This document shows positions 10,072 to 18,077 of a stretch of DNA of 64,000 nucleotides, piece after piece. The notes under the pieces were generated by a model. The model saw only the letters and a program-made list of their open reading frames with translations, was not told where the DNA came from and did no database searches. The position numbers and the translations under genes are program-made. Source of the stretch: Acetobacterium paludosum (GTDB taxonomy: Bacteria; Bacillota; Clostridia; Eubacteriales; Eubacteriaceae). Each line of letters begins with the position of its first letter. Position 1 is the stretch's first letter. The stretch is taken from positions 1-64,000 of the forward strand of contig NZ_RXYA01000017.1 in the NCBI RefSeq assembly GCF_008086595.1, read 5' to 3'.

Positions 10072-10998
10072 TTGAGTAACTACAATATCCATAGCGATTT
10101 TAAAAAATATCAAAATATGAAAACACCTTTAGTTCCGATACTTTTACCGTTGATGAATGGAGTGATCGAGAAAAGTTTCAATAACAGGAAGTCGGATCAA
10201 GGTGTGCGTGAGATCAGAAGAAGGATTCCCGGTTATCATGACGAACCGATTGAATTAAGAATTTATGAACCGGAGGCTGTTGAAGGGGAATTACCCTGTC
10301 TTATTTATTTGCATGGCGGGGCGTTTGTCCTGAAGTCAGCAGCATTCCATAAACATTTAGTCTGTCAATATGCATTAAGAACGCCATGCAAAGTGGTTTT
10401 TGTTGATTATCGGCTGGCACCGAAACAGCCATTCCCGGTTGGGGTTGAAGATTGTTTTGCAGCTTTGAAGTGGATTGATCAAAATGCGGCAGGAATCGGC
10501 ATCGATCCCAATAAAATCGCCATTGGTGGCGATAGCGCCGGTGGGGCACTGGCGGCGGCTGTCTGCCTGATGGCTCGTGACCGAATTGCGCCGAAAATCT
10601 GTTTTCAGATGCTCATCTATCCGGTCACTGATGCCCGGCAGATGACCGAGTCAGTTAAAGAATTTACCGATACCCCGCTCTGGAACGCCAAACTGAATCA
10701 GAAAATGTGGAAGCTCTATCTCAGGCAGGGGTTCCATTCAAACAAAGAATATGCGTCCCCCATGGAAGCCACTTCATTAGAGAACCTGCCGGATGCCTAT
10801 ATTGAAGTCGCCGAATTTGACTGTTTGCGGGATGAAGGGATAAATTTTGCTGAAGCGTTAAAAAAAAGCGGGATTCAAGTTGAATTGAATCGGACTACCG
10901 GAACCATTCATGGTTTTGAAATCGCCGAAGACAGCGAAATCGTGCACCAGAGCGTCATAAAACGAGTTGTGGCATTGAAAAATGCTTTTGCTGACTAA
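10072..10998 (+). CDS. Alpha/beta hydrolase, HSL/acetyl-esterase family
   Basis: The 308-residue protein has the hormone-sensitive-lipase family marks: oxyanion-hole HGGAF near residue 80, nucleophile motif GDSAGG near 159, the acid in AEFDCLRDEG and the base histidine in TIHGFE. It should hydrolyse short-chain acyl esters in the cytoplasm; the natural substrate is unknown. The start is TTG, supported by GGGAGG six bases before it. Full length for the family. Confidence 0.9.
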   Translation: MSNYNIHSDFKKYQNMKTPLVPILLPLMNGVIEKSFNNRKSDQGVREIRRRIPGYHDEPIELRIYEPEAVEGELPCLIYLHGGAFVLKSAAFHKHLVCQYALRTPCKVVFVDYRLAPKQPFPVGVEDCFAALKWIDQNAAGIGIDPNKIAIGGDSAGGALAAAVCLMARDRIAPKICFQMLIYPVTDARQMTESVKEFTDTPLWNAKLNQKMWKLYLRQGFHSNKEYASPMEATSLENLPDAYIEVAEFDCLRDEGINFAEALKKSGIQVELNRTTGTIHGFEIAEDSEIVHQSVIKRVVALKNAFAD

Positions 10999-11028
10999 GT
11001 TTAAGCGTGGCAGCGGAACGATTGGAAT

Positions 11029-12279
11029 CTATATACATTGTTGACGGTTGTAATTCATACGATAGATGATTTTTGCAAAGCCCAAGCTCAAAATCATAAC
11101 TAAAATATAAATGCCAATTAATCCGGAGCTCAGCTTGTCATAGAGCTGGCCGAACAGAACCTGCCCAATGGGCATGAAAGCGGTGGATAAAGCCGAGGTC
11201 AGCGCCATGGTTTTACCCATTAAATTCGGGGGAACCTGCTGCTGAATGAACGTCAAGGATTGGATATTGACATTGGCGACAAAAAACATCAGAATAAATC
11301 CGAAAAAGGTGAACAATCCGTATGCGGTTATTGTGCTGCCCAGTATCCAGGGAGTTAAGCACAGGCCCATCCCAAGAATGCCGAGTCCCATAAAAACAAA
11401 GAGTCGATGAAGCTTTTCAAAGGGATTGTACTTGGCAATGGTTGTCGATAGCATTGCGCCGACAATCATGCCAATCCCCAATATGGCTTCAGAGGTACCG
11501 TAGAGCTGGTTGGAAACACCCAGGACGATCTTTTCCACATAGGGAACGCCAACCGTGTAAAGTGGAGTCATGAAAAGATTGATTCCGGCGGCAATAAACA
11601 GAAGGTATAAAACGAAGGGCTTATCCCGGGAAAGAAATACTAGGGTTGATTTGATATCGCTGATATAAGTCACAATGGGTGAGGCTTCCATTTTTGTTTT
11701 TTTAAAGGGGATCAGTAGGAATAACTCCATGACGCCGGCCACAAAAAAACTGACCATATTGATAACGAGAATAACCTGCAGCCCAAAGAAGCCGTATAAA
11801 AATCCGGCTGAGATCGGTCCCAGCAACATCGTCAGGGCGCTGATCTGGCTGACCATGCTGTTGCCGGCATTGTAGTGCTCTTTCGGAATAACACTGGGAA
11901 TACTGGCCCGAACGGTGGGCTCATAAATACTGTTGACGGTGGACAAGGCGAAGATTAACATTCCAATCCACAAGATTTGGTTATTATGGCCGTAAATAAA
12001 GACGGTAAAAAAACCGATGATCATGGCGCAGCAAAAATCCAGCACCACCATAATTCTTTTCTTACTCATCCGATCGGCAATCGCACCGCCGATCGGTGCC
12101 AGAATAATGGTAGGCAGGATGGCCAGGGATATAATCAGCGAAAACAAGGCGGCTGAGCCGGTGAGATCGAGAATATACAAGGAGAAGGCAAAGCGCTGTA
12201 GTGAATTGCCAAACATGCTGATGAGTTGTCCGATGCCGATCAGGGTGAAATTCTTATTAAAAAGTTTTGTAGCTTCCAT
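11029..12279 (-). CDS. MFS drug-efflux type transporter
   Basis: A 416-residue membrane protein with twelve predicted hydrophobic segments and the MFS loop 2-3 motif GGAIADRMSKKR. It resembles the exporters of the enterobactin/macrolide efflux group (DHA3-type), which expel toxic compounds with proton or cation exchange. It is divergent from a TetR gene and its promoter is bracketed by two identical palindromes, so it is very probably repressed by that TetR and induced by its own substrate. An ACCTCC-complement ribosome site (GGAGGT on the coding strand) precedes the ATG. Confidence 0.9.
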   Translation of the reverse strand: MEATKLFNKNFTLIGIGQLISMFGNSLQRFAFSLYILDLTGSAALFSLIISLAILPTIILAPIGGAIADRMSKKRIMVVLDFCCAMIIGFFTVFIYGHNNQILWIGMLIFALSTVNSIYEPTVRASIPSVIPKEHYNAGNSMVSQISALTMLLGPISAGFLYGFFGLQVILVINMVSFFVAGVMELFLLIPFKKTKMEASPIVTYISDIKSTLVFLSRDKPFVLYLLFIAAGINLFMTPLYTVGVPYVEKIVLGVSNQLYGTSEAILGIGMIVGAMLSTTIAKYNPFEKLHRLFVFMGLGILGMGLCLTPWILGSTITAYGLFTFFGFILMFFVANVNIQSLTFIQQQVPPNLMGKTMALTSALSTAFMPIGQVLFGQLYDKLSSGLIGIYILVMILSLGFAKIIYRMNYNRQQCI

Positions 12280-12293
12280 ACTACCTCCTAAAA

Positions 12294-12307
12294 TGAACTT
12301 TAGTTCA
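12294..12307. promoter_or_regulatory. TetR operator copy 1
   Basis: TGAACTTTAGTTCA is a palindrome with 6-base arms. Its exact reverse complement recurs at 12357-12370, 63 bases away (six helical turns). The copy lies just downstream of the exporter -10 box, where binding would block initiation. Confidence 0.75.
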
Positions 12308-12319
12308 TTTCTTTAATCG

Positions 12320-12348
12320 AGTATATAACTCTGAAAAGATATTGTCAA
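12320..12348 (-). promoter_or_regulatory. SigmaA promoter of the MFS exporter gene
   Basis: Reading the minus strand, a consensus -35 TTGACA (12343-12348) and -10 TATACT (12320-12325) are separated by exactly 17 bases. The two TetR-type palindromes lie one on each side of this promoter. Confidence 0.8.
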
Positions 12349-12356
12349 TAAAAACA

Positions 12357-12370
12357 TGAACTAAAGTTCA
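12357..12370. promoter_or_regulatory. TetR operator copy 2
   Basis: TGAACTAAAGTTCA, the reverse complement of copy 1. It lies just upstream of the exporter -35 box. On the plus strand it is followed by a weaker promoter for the regulator gene (TTGCAA at 12386-12391, 17-base spacer, TATCCT at 12409-12414), so this copy may also allow autoregulation. Confidence 0.72.
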
Positions 12371-12465
12371 ATATTTATTGAGACCTTGCAAAAAAAACGG
12401 TTTCAGACTATCCTTAACATATGTTTAGATAGCAAACGTTTTTAGAGAGAAGATCGGAGTTGAAA

Positions 12466-13074
12466 ATGGAGAAAGATAAAAAAATTCAAGAGCGGACCAT
12501 TGTCAATCGAAAAAAAATCCTTGACTCCGCCCAGCAATTGTTTAATACCAAGGGCTATTACAATACCAATACCAAGGAAATTGCCAAACTGGCCGGTGTC
12601 TCAACCGGCAGCTTCTATAATTATTTTCCGGATAAATTGAGTATTTTTCAGGAGATTATGATTATTTTCCTTAATAGAAGTTATTTGGATTTATGTGAGC
12701 TGGCAAAAAAACTCGATCAACAACCGCAAATTGCCAAAGCCACGATCTTAAGGTTTGTCCAAAATGGAATGGATCATGCCTATGAAGATGTGGTTATGTT
12801 TCAGGATTTTGACAGCATTGTCATGGCGAATCCGGAATTAAACGATATTCAAGGCGAATTTTACGACAAAATCTTAAATGAAATTTATACTTTCTGCAAT
12901 GAAAGTCCATATGTAAAACAGCGGACCGAAAATCCCCTGGTGATGTCTCGAATGGCTTATTTTCTGGTTCAGGGTACTTCCGCATTTGTCGCAAAATTAC
13001 CGGATGATACTGATAAAAGTGAATATCAAGAACAATTGGTAGAAATTGTCTATTGGTATTTATTTGGCAGCTGA
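12466..13074 (+). CDS. TetR/AcrR family repressor of the divergent exporter
   Basis: A 202-residue regulator with an N-terminal TetR helix-turn-helix (ILDSAQQLFNTKGYYNTNTKEIAKLAGVSTGSFYNYFPDK-type sequence, residues about 12-55) and an all-helical ligand-binding remainder. A TTG at 12460 is in frame, but GGAG at 12456-12459 is correctly spaced for the ATG at 12466. The divergent exporter with paired palindromes between the genes makes the regulatory link strong. The ligand is unknown. Confidence 0.9.
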   Translation: MEKDKKIQERTIVNRKKILDSAQQLFNTKGYYNTNTKEIAKLAGVSTGSFYNYFPDKLSIFQEIMIIFLNRSYLDLCELAKKLDQQPQIAKATILRFVQNGMDHAYEDVVMFQDFDSIVMANPELNDIQGEFYDKILNEIYTFCNESPYVKQRTENPLVMSRMAYFLVQGTSAFVAKLPDDTDKSEYQEQLVEIVYWYLFGS

Positions 13075-13124
13075 AAACTGCTTGCGGTCAGCCGAATCTG
13101 CACCTTTAAGCGATTGCACAGTCG

Positions 13125-13343
13125 GTGAATAGGGGGTATAATTTTGTTTGTTTTGGCAACAGTTTGACTTTTGGGTATAATGTTGCCCACAAAGAAAAAT
13201 GGCATGTGATTGTAGAAAAGAAGACCGGGATCCGAATGCAAAACAGCGGAATTAACGGGGATACCACTAATGGGATGCTTGCCTGTATCCAACAACAGGT
13301 GTTTGCGGCAAAACCCGATGGGTTTATAGGGGTTATTTTATGA
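13125..13343 (+). pseudogene. Truncated duplicate of the SGNH hydrolase gene at 23030-23602
   Basis: About 175 bases are nearly identical to the first third of the intact SGNH hydrolase gene, including FGYNVAHKEKWHV and QNSGINGDTT. The nucleophile block reads GNS instead of GDS, and the frame leaves the parent after AAKPDG at a short insertion/shift and stops. The catalytic Asp-His block is absent. It is a non-functional partial copy. Confidence 0.85.
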
Positions 13344-13377
13344 ACACGTTGATTTCTCGGTATCTATTAGTTTTCAG

Positions 13378-13503
13378 ATGAATAACCTGTTCTTAAATCA
13401 TCGGATAAACTGTTATTTTCAGAAGTTGGGTGAGTTGGATATCGATTATATGAATACCCTGCGTAATAAGAACCCGAATTTTTGTCCTGAGGCCATTAAT
13501 TAG
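13378..13503 (+). other. Unassigned 41-residue fragment in a relic patch
   Basis: An open stretch (NNLFLNHRINCYFQKLGELD, later YMNTLRNKNPNFCPEAIN) sits between two known partial gene copies. It has no ribosome site and no recognisable family. Its even amino-acid composition suggests the 3' end of a decayed gene rather than random sequence, but this is only an impression. Confidence 0.25.
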
Positions 13504-13585
13504 CAGGAATTGGCAATATCAATGGCAAATAATTAAGGATTGAAGACATGAATCTAACATTCAAAATTATTTGGTGGATATCGCA

Positions 13586-13684
13586 ATGGAGAGAAAATAT
13601 AAGTTTCCATGGGATTTGTTGGGTGACATAGAAGAAGGATGTCCCCATATGGGTGACACAACTCGGGTTGAATATTTGAAATAA
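13586..13684 (+). pseudogene. V4R / diguanylate cyclase copy collapsed by an in-frame deletion
   Basis: The first 26 residues copy the start of the V4R protein (MERKYKFPWDLLGDIEEG..., with its GGTGG ribosome region) and the last residues RVEYLK plus stop copy the end of the diguanylate cyclase. The switch falls in TCGGGTTGAA, which occurs at 7901-7910 in the V4R gene and at 9961-9970 in the cyclase gene, in the same codon phase. So a second V4R-cyclase pair once stood here and lost about 2.06 kb between those two 10-base repeats. The 32-residue leftover cannot be functional as either enzyme. Confidence 0.85.
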
Positions 13685-13699
13685 TTTAAGTAATTGCAA

Positions 13700-13727
13700 A
13701 AAAGCGTACTATTGACAGTACGTTTTT
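13700..13727 (+). terminator. Rho-independent terminator
   Basis: AAAAGCGTACT and AGTACGTTTTT form an 11-bp stem (one G-T pair) around a 6-base loop, ending in T. It follows the collapsed V4R-cyclase copy and may have belonged to the lost operon. Confidence 0.75.
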
Positions 13728-13735
13728 ATTATGAT

Positions 13736-13777
13736 AAATTAGTTAATAATATTTAATTAAAATTTGTTAACTAATTT
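13736..13777. promoter_or_regulatory. Inverted repeat upstream of marR, probable operator
   Basis: AAATTAGTTAA (13736-13746) and its exact complement TTAACTAATTT (13767-13777) are 20 bases apart, within 25 bases of the MarR start. MarR proteins commonly bind such dyads and repress their own operon; here that is inference. Confidence 0.55.
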
Positions 13778-13801
13778 AGAAACGGTAATTGGAGGTTAGT
13801 T

Positions 13802-14239
13802 ATGGAAGAGAAATTTGCTGCGCTTGTAAATTTATTATGGGAAGAATGTATACGAAATCTTAATACTACACTAACTGAGGAGGAAGCAGAAAAATTTTCT
13901 AATAATGACTATTACCATTTGCTAGTAATCCATTCATTACAGAGACCGAATTTCTCCCAAATAGCAGAAAAATTATCTTTGACTAAACCAGCGGTTTCTG
14001 CAATTATAAGAAAAATGATTAATATGAAACTAGTTGAAAAAATGCAATCGGCAGAGGATAAAAGAATTTTTTATGTTGAACTCACCACAAAGGGAAGCTC
14101 CATTTTGCAGGGAGATAAAGCAGTTTATAAATGGGTTACAGATACCATTAAAAGTATTGCAGCCAATGAAAAAGAAGTTATAATTGTTGAGCAGATTATT
14201 TCTTCTTTGGTAGAAAAATTGGAGAAAAAGAACATATGA
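13802..14239 (+). CDS. MarR family transcriptional regulator
   Basis: A 145-residue protein with the MarR winged helix: helix pair FSQIAEKLSLTKPAVSAIIRKM and the wing MQSAEDKRIFYVELTTKG with the conserved Asp-Lys-Arg. A strong GGAGG precedes the ATG. It lies 30 bases ahead of the EFR1 ferredoxin gene, so they are likely one operon and this is its local regulator. The segment 13.7-15.0 kb is visibly more AT-rich than its neighbours, which hints at separate acquisition. Confidence 0.88.
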   Translation: MEEKFAALVNLLWEECIRNLNTTLTEEEAEKFSNNDYYHLLVIHSLQRPNFSQIAEKLSLTKPAVSAIIRKMINMKLVEKMQSAEDKRIFYVELTTKGSSILQGDKAVYKWVTDTIKSIAANEKEVIIVEQIISSLVEKLEKKNI

Positions 14240-14269
14240 AATATATGAAAACGAAAGAAGGAAAGTAAG

Positions 14270-15016
14270 ATGATTTTTTGTTTTAGTGGAACAGGAAATT
14301 CTATGCATGTTGCTAATAAAATAGCGGAAAGAACAGGTGAAAGGCTAGTCGATATTTCGGAAAGCATCATTGAGAAAAATGAGACATATGAAATCGAAAA
14401 AAATGAAAAAATGGGATTTGTTTTTCCTGTTTATTGGTATTGTATGCCAAAAATAGTTGAGAAGTTTATAGTACAGTTAAAATTATCAGGATATCGGAAG
14501 CAATATGTTTATGCAATAACAACTTATGGGATAGCTGCGGGAAATGTGATGGACAGATTAATCCAAACCTTAAGAAATAAGCAAGTGCAATTAAATGGAA
14601 TATTCGGCGTACAGATGATTGACAATTATGTGGTGGGATATAATATTATTAATGTAGAGAAACAAAGCACTATTTTGAAAAAGGCTGAGGTGGAAATAGA
14701 TAAAATTATGTTGATGATCGAGTGTCGAGAAGATATTGAATATATAAAAAAGGGACGTATCCGGTTTGTTACTCCAATTACTGGATATGGCTATAGAAAA
14801 GCCAATCATATTAAGAAGTTTTTTGTTACACAAAAATGTAATGGTTGTAAACAGTGTGAAAATAGTTGTCCATGCAATACAATACATATGATGGATGGAA
14901 AACCTATGTGGTTAGGGGAATGTACATTCTGTCTAAAATGTATTAATGGATGCAAACAATCAGCAATTCAGTATGGTAAATTCACTGAGAAGAGAGATAG
15001 ATATCAGTATAAATGA
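14270..15016 (+). CDS. EFR1-family flavodoxin-ferredoxin fusion protein
   Basis: The N-terminus is a flavodoxin-like fold with the FMN phosphate loop FSGTGNSMHVA at residues 4-14. The C-terminus carries two [4Fe-4S] ferredoxin motifs, CNGCKQCENSCPC and CTFCLKCINGC, with the spacing of a 2x[4Fe-4S] ferredoxin. Length (248 aa) fits the EFR1 ferrodoxin family. It probably moves electrons between FMN and iron-sulfur partners in the cytoplasm; the exact partner is unknown. Co-directional with MarR upstream and AraC downstream. Confidence 0.88.
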   Translation: MIFCFSGTGNSMHVANKIAERTGERLVDISESIIEKNETYEIEKNEKMGFVFPVYWYCMPKIVEKFIVQLKLSGYRKQYVYAITTYGIAAGNVMDRLIQTLRNKQVQLNGIFGVQMIDNYVVGYNIINVEKQSTILKKAEVEIDKIMLMIECREDIEYIKKGRIRFVTPITGYGYRKANHIKKFFVTQKCNGCKQCENSCPCNTIHMMDGKPMWLGECTFCLKCINGCKQSAIQYGKFTEKRDRYQYK

Positions 15017-15028
15017 AAAAGGAATCTT

Positions 15029-15862
15029 ATGTTTAAAAACGAATTGGTCAGCAAAGCCATCGATTATATTGTAGAAAATTTAAATGAGGAAATCTCCATT
15101 GAAGATGTAGCAGCTTATTGTCATCTTTCCAAGTATTATTTTTGCAGAGTTTTTAAGTCAGAAACAGGTGAAAGCATTTATGGGTTTATCAAACGTTTGA
15201 AAATGGAACAAAGCGCCATCGAAATGAAGCTGATAAAAAATAAATCCATTACCGATATCGGCGTTACCTACGGATACAGTTCATCGAATTACAGTTCAGC
15301 ATTTAAGAAGCACCATCATGTTTCACCTGCGGCATTTCGAAAAAATGTGAATATGAACAGTGCTCCCCATCCTTTTATTCTGGAAAAGAAGGCGACGTTT
15401 CAATCATTTGATGAATACAACCAACAGATTCAAATAAAGGATTTGGATAATTTTAAGGTCATCTATGAACGGTATCTGGGAAATTACCTTGATCTGGGAA
15501 AAAACTGGTCTGAATTCACCGAAAAAAATCAGAATTATTTCAGAGAAGAGACCCTTTTGATTGAACGGTTCTTTGATGATCCTTCCATCACAAATGTTGG
15601 GCAATGTTTATATGACATCTGTATGACGGTCGACACAACCTCTCCCCTTGAAAATGTTATGACGATTCAGGGCGGAAAATTTGCCGTTTACAGCTTTGAT
15701 GGGTTGATACCAGATATCTTTGAAGCTTTTCAAGGCGTATTTAATATCTGGATGCCAAACAGTGGTTATGAAATGGACGAAAGATATGGACTTAATATTT
15801 ATCGCAAGATTGACAGAGATGAGCAGCATGTTGTCATGGATTTATGCATACCAGTTAAATAG
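15029..15862 (+). CDS. AraC family regulator with GyrI-like effector domain
   Basis: The first 110 residues are a two-HTH AraC DNA-binding domain (ISIEDVAAYCHLSKYYFCRVF and SITDIGVTYGYSSSNYSSAFKK). The remainder is a GyrI/Rob-type effector-binding domain, ending in the typical VVMDLCIPVK. It would bind a small hydrophobic or cationic ligand and activate genes. It starts 12 bases after the EFR1 gene with GGAA as ribosome site and probably shares that operon. Confidence 0.88.
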   Translation: MFKNELVSKAIDYIVENLNEEISIEDVAAYCHLSKYYFCRVFKSETGESIYGFIKRLKMEQSAIEMKLIKNKSITDIGVTYGYSSSNYSSAFKKHHHVSPAAFRKNVNMNSAPHPFILEKKATFQSFDEYNQQIQIKDLDNFKVIYERYLGNYLDLGKNWSEFTEKNQNYFREETLLIERFFDDPSITNVGQCLYDICMTVDTTSPLENVMTIQGGKFAVYSFDGLIPDIFEAFQGVFNIWMPNSGYEMDERYGLNIYRKIDRDEQHVVMDLCIPVK

Positions 15863-16036
15863 AGCAAGAATTCAGAAGTATAAAATCAGGCTTTCTTATA
15901 TAATCAGAACAGTCATCAAGACCGTGTTCGATTTTATAGAAGTCTGTTTTATGCTTTTTTGCAATTAAAAGGTGCATAAACGAATTTGTATTAACAACAG
16001 TCGATCACAATAAAGTGAAAAAATGGAGGATTGAAA

Positions 16037-16585
16037 ATGTTCGATATCCGAAAAATTCAGGAGCAGGTTATTTATGAGGCGGTTAAAGATAGGAGTAATG
16101 AAGAAACGGCAAGAGAAATCGTATATGGATCGGATGAACAAGGGAACCCGGAAGATAATCCGACATGGGTAAAATCGACAATGAAGCGACTGGAAAACAA
16201 ATTTGATCAATCGATTGTTCATCAGATTAGAAGGAATTGTCAGTGTGGGTACGGAATGGACGAGAAATTGGGACTTGTAAAAGAGCTGGTAGATGTATCT
16301 TCGAGCATGGAAGAATTCGGCAATCAGGACAAAGCAAAAGCCGCGGGACTGTTTTGTAATAATGGGGAACTCTATCTTCAGTTTAATTTTTGCACATGCC
16401 CAATGCTTGAAGGGGTTGACCGATTGGAGACAGATACCTGGTGTCAATGCACGACTGGCTACAGTAAAGTTCTTTTCGAAAAAGCGTTTATGTGTCAAGT
16501 TGAGGTGGAGTTGTTAAAAAGCATAAAAATGGGTGATGACAAATGTCTAATGAAAATCATCCCAGAAAATAATATCTGGAAATAA
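16037..16585 (+). CDS. Cysteine-rich conserved protein, DUF6144-like
   Basis: A soluble 182-residue protein with conserved-looking cysteine groups: RRNCQCGYGM, FNFCTCPML, TWCQCTTGYSK and a terminal GDDKCLMKI. The last two resemble the metal- or ligand-binding tail of V4R and related sensor domains. I associate the pattern with DUF6144 proteins but cannot confirm it. GGAGG at 16024-16028 supports ATG 16037 rather than the in-frame TTG at 16031. No function is known. Confidence 0.6.
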   Translation: MFDIRKIQEQVIYEAVKDRSNEETAREIVYGSDEQGNPEDNPTWVKSTMKRLENKFDQSIVHQIRRNCQCGYGMDEKLGLVKELVDVSSSMEEFGNQDKAKAAGLFCNNGELYLQFNFCTCPMLEGVDRLETDTWCQCTTGYSKVLFEKAFMCQVEVELLKSIKMGDDKCLMKIIPENNIWK

Positions 16586-16864
16586 GCGTGGCATAGAAAT
16601 GTTTGGATCTGGAAACATTGATTTGGTTATATTCTTTATTATCAGTGATCAAAAAACGATGAATAACACTTCACCGTTTGAATCCCGGCTCCAATGCCAT
16701 GTTTTCTCTTGTTTTCACTACCTTGCTCAAAACAAGGTTTAATTTGATTGCTTTTGGGTATTAAGCAATTATATGGTTCATACTTGATGAGAGAGGATAA
16801 CCTGAAAATTAAATATTTTAGAAAAAAAACAATTTTCAATAGCTAATAATAAAAGGAGGATATA

Positions 16865-17662
16865 ATGAAAAAGATATATCAGGAAGCAGATGATCAACTG
16901 AAATCTCAGATTCTTGACCAAATTCCAACTCCAGTCATGGCAGTTAACAGAGAGCTTAAAGTGATCTATATGAATGAGGCGGGGAAAAAACTGCTGAAGA
17001 AATCTGCGGACAATATTATTGGTTTAGCCTGTAAGGATTTAATTGCTACTGAGCAGTGTGGTACTGAAGAGTGTGGTATGCTGAGAGCAATCAGTGACGG
17101 AAAATCTTTTAGCGGCCGGACTGAAATCAATACTGGAGAGAACAGGACCCCGGTTGAATATTCGGTTGTACCGCTGCAGGATGACAGCGGTGAAATTATC
17201 GGCGGCGTTGAATTTATCATGGATATCACCGAACGCGTTTTATATGAGAATCGGCTCAAAGAACAGAGTCATACCATCCGGGAAATGTCAACACCGACGA
17301 TTAAACTCTGGGAAGGCGTTCTGGTTCTGCCGGTTGTCGGTGTAGTCGACTCCCTGCGGGCTCAGCATATGATGGAAAGCATGTTGAATAAAATTGCGGA
17401 AACTTATTCAAAAGTGATTATTCTGGATATCCACGGTGTTGCAGCGGTGGATACGGCCGTTGCCAACCATCTGATTAAAATCACCAAGGCAACCAAACTC
17501 ATGGGTTGTGAATGCATCCTGTCAGGAATATCCCCGGCAGTCGCTCAGACTATCATACAGTTGGGAATTGATATGGCAGCTATCAATACCCAGGCAACGC
17601 TCAGTGATGCTCTTTCAGAAGCGTTCATCATACTGAGTCTGAAAGTCATCACAAAAGAATAA
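16865..17662 (+). CDS. rsbR: RsbR-like stressosome sensor (PAS plus STAS)
   Basis: Residues about 12-128 are a PAS domain (PTPVMAVNRELKVIYMNEAG) that carries three close cysteines (EQCGTEECG, 65-70). Residues 145-258 are a STAS domain with the RsbR hallmark pattern. Both threonines that the Bacillus stressosome kinase phosphorylates have counterparts: T197 in VDTAVAN and T229 in ISPAVAQTIIQLG. RsbR proteins form the stressosome scaffold with RsbS and sense stress through the N-terminal domain, here PAS rather than the globin-like domain of Bacillus RsbR. AGGAGG precedes the ATG. First gene of the rsbRST-kinase-HD-GYP locus. Confidence 0.9.
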   Translation: MKKIYQEADDQLKSQILDQIPTPVMAVNRELKVIYMNEAGKKLLKKSADNIIGLACKDLIATEQCGTEECGMLRAISDGKSFSGRTEINTGENRTPVEYSVVPLQDDSGEIIGGVEFIMDITERVLYENRLKEQSHTIREMSTPTIKLWEGVLVLPVVGVVDSLRAQHMMESMLNKIAETYSKVIILDIHGVAAVDTAVANHLIKITKATKLMGCECILSGISPAVAQTIIQLGIDMAAINTQATLSDALSEAFIILSLKVITKE

Positions 17663-17681
17663 TGAAGAAGATAGGATTGTG

Positions 17682-18059
17682 ATGCGTATGTTTAAAGAAG
17701 GTAATAACACATTCATAACGGTAATCAATAATAATTTTATTGTGGCACTTCCGGAAGAAATGACCAACGAGACGATCAGAAAAATTGAAAATATGGTGAC
17801 GGAGAAAGCCTACCGAAATGATATCAACGGTGCCATCCTCAATTTTTCGATGGTCTCTGTCATGGACACCTATACCTATCTTGCTTTTGTGCGAATAACC
17901 AATGTTTTTTCACTGATGGGGATTCATACCGTTTGGGTCGGCTTGCGCCCGGGAGTTGTTTCCGGACTGATGGATTTAGATGTTACAGTCAATTTAAAAA
18001 TAAAAATGGCAATGAATCTTGAACTTGGTTTAGCATTGATTGATAATAACAAATACTGA
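17682..18059 (+). CDS. rsbS: RsbS-like stressosome STAS protein
   Basis: A single STAS domain of about 125 residues, the usual size of RsbS. The site matching the phosphorylated serine of Bacillus RsbS is a threonine here (MDTYTYL instead of VDSFIGR). The GLRPGVVSGLMDLDV stretch matches the VGMQPAVAITLVELG region of RsbS. It should sequester the RsbT-like kinase and release it when phosphorylated. GTG 17679, ATG 17682 and ATG 17688 all fit; AGGA at 17673 suits 17682. Confidence 0.87.
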   Translation: MRMFKEGNNTFITVINNNFIVALPEEMTNETIRKIENMVTEKAYRNDINGAILNFSMVSVMDTYTYLAFVRITNVFSLMGIHTVWVGLRPGVVSGLMDLDVTVNLKIKMAMNLELGLALIDNNKY

Positions 18060-18077
18060 AACGGCTGGTGACAGAAG

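Noticed and set aside
13496-13699. Minus-strand frame of 67 codons over the V4R-cyclase fossil
   Set aside because: It is antisense to a recognisable relic, and its composition reflects the complement of that coding sequence.
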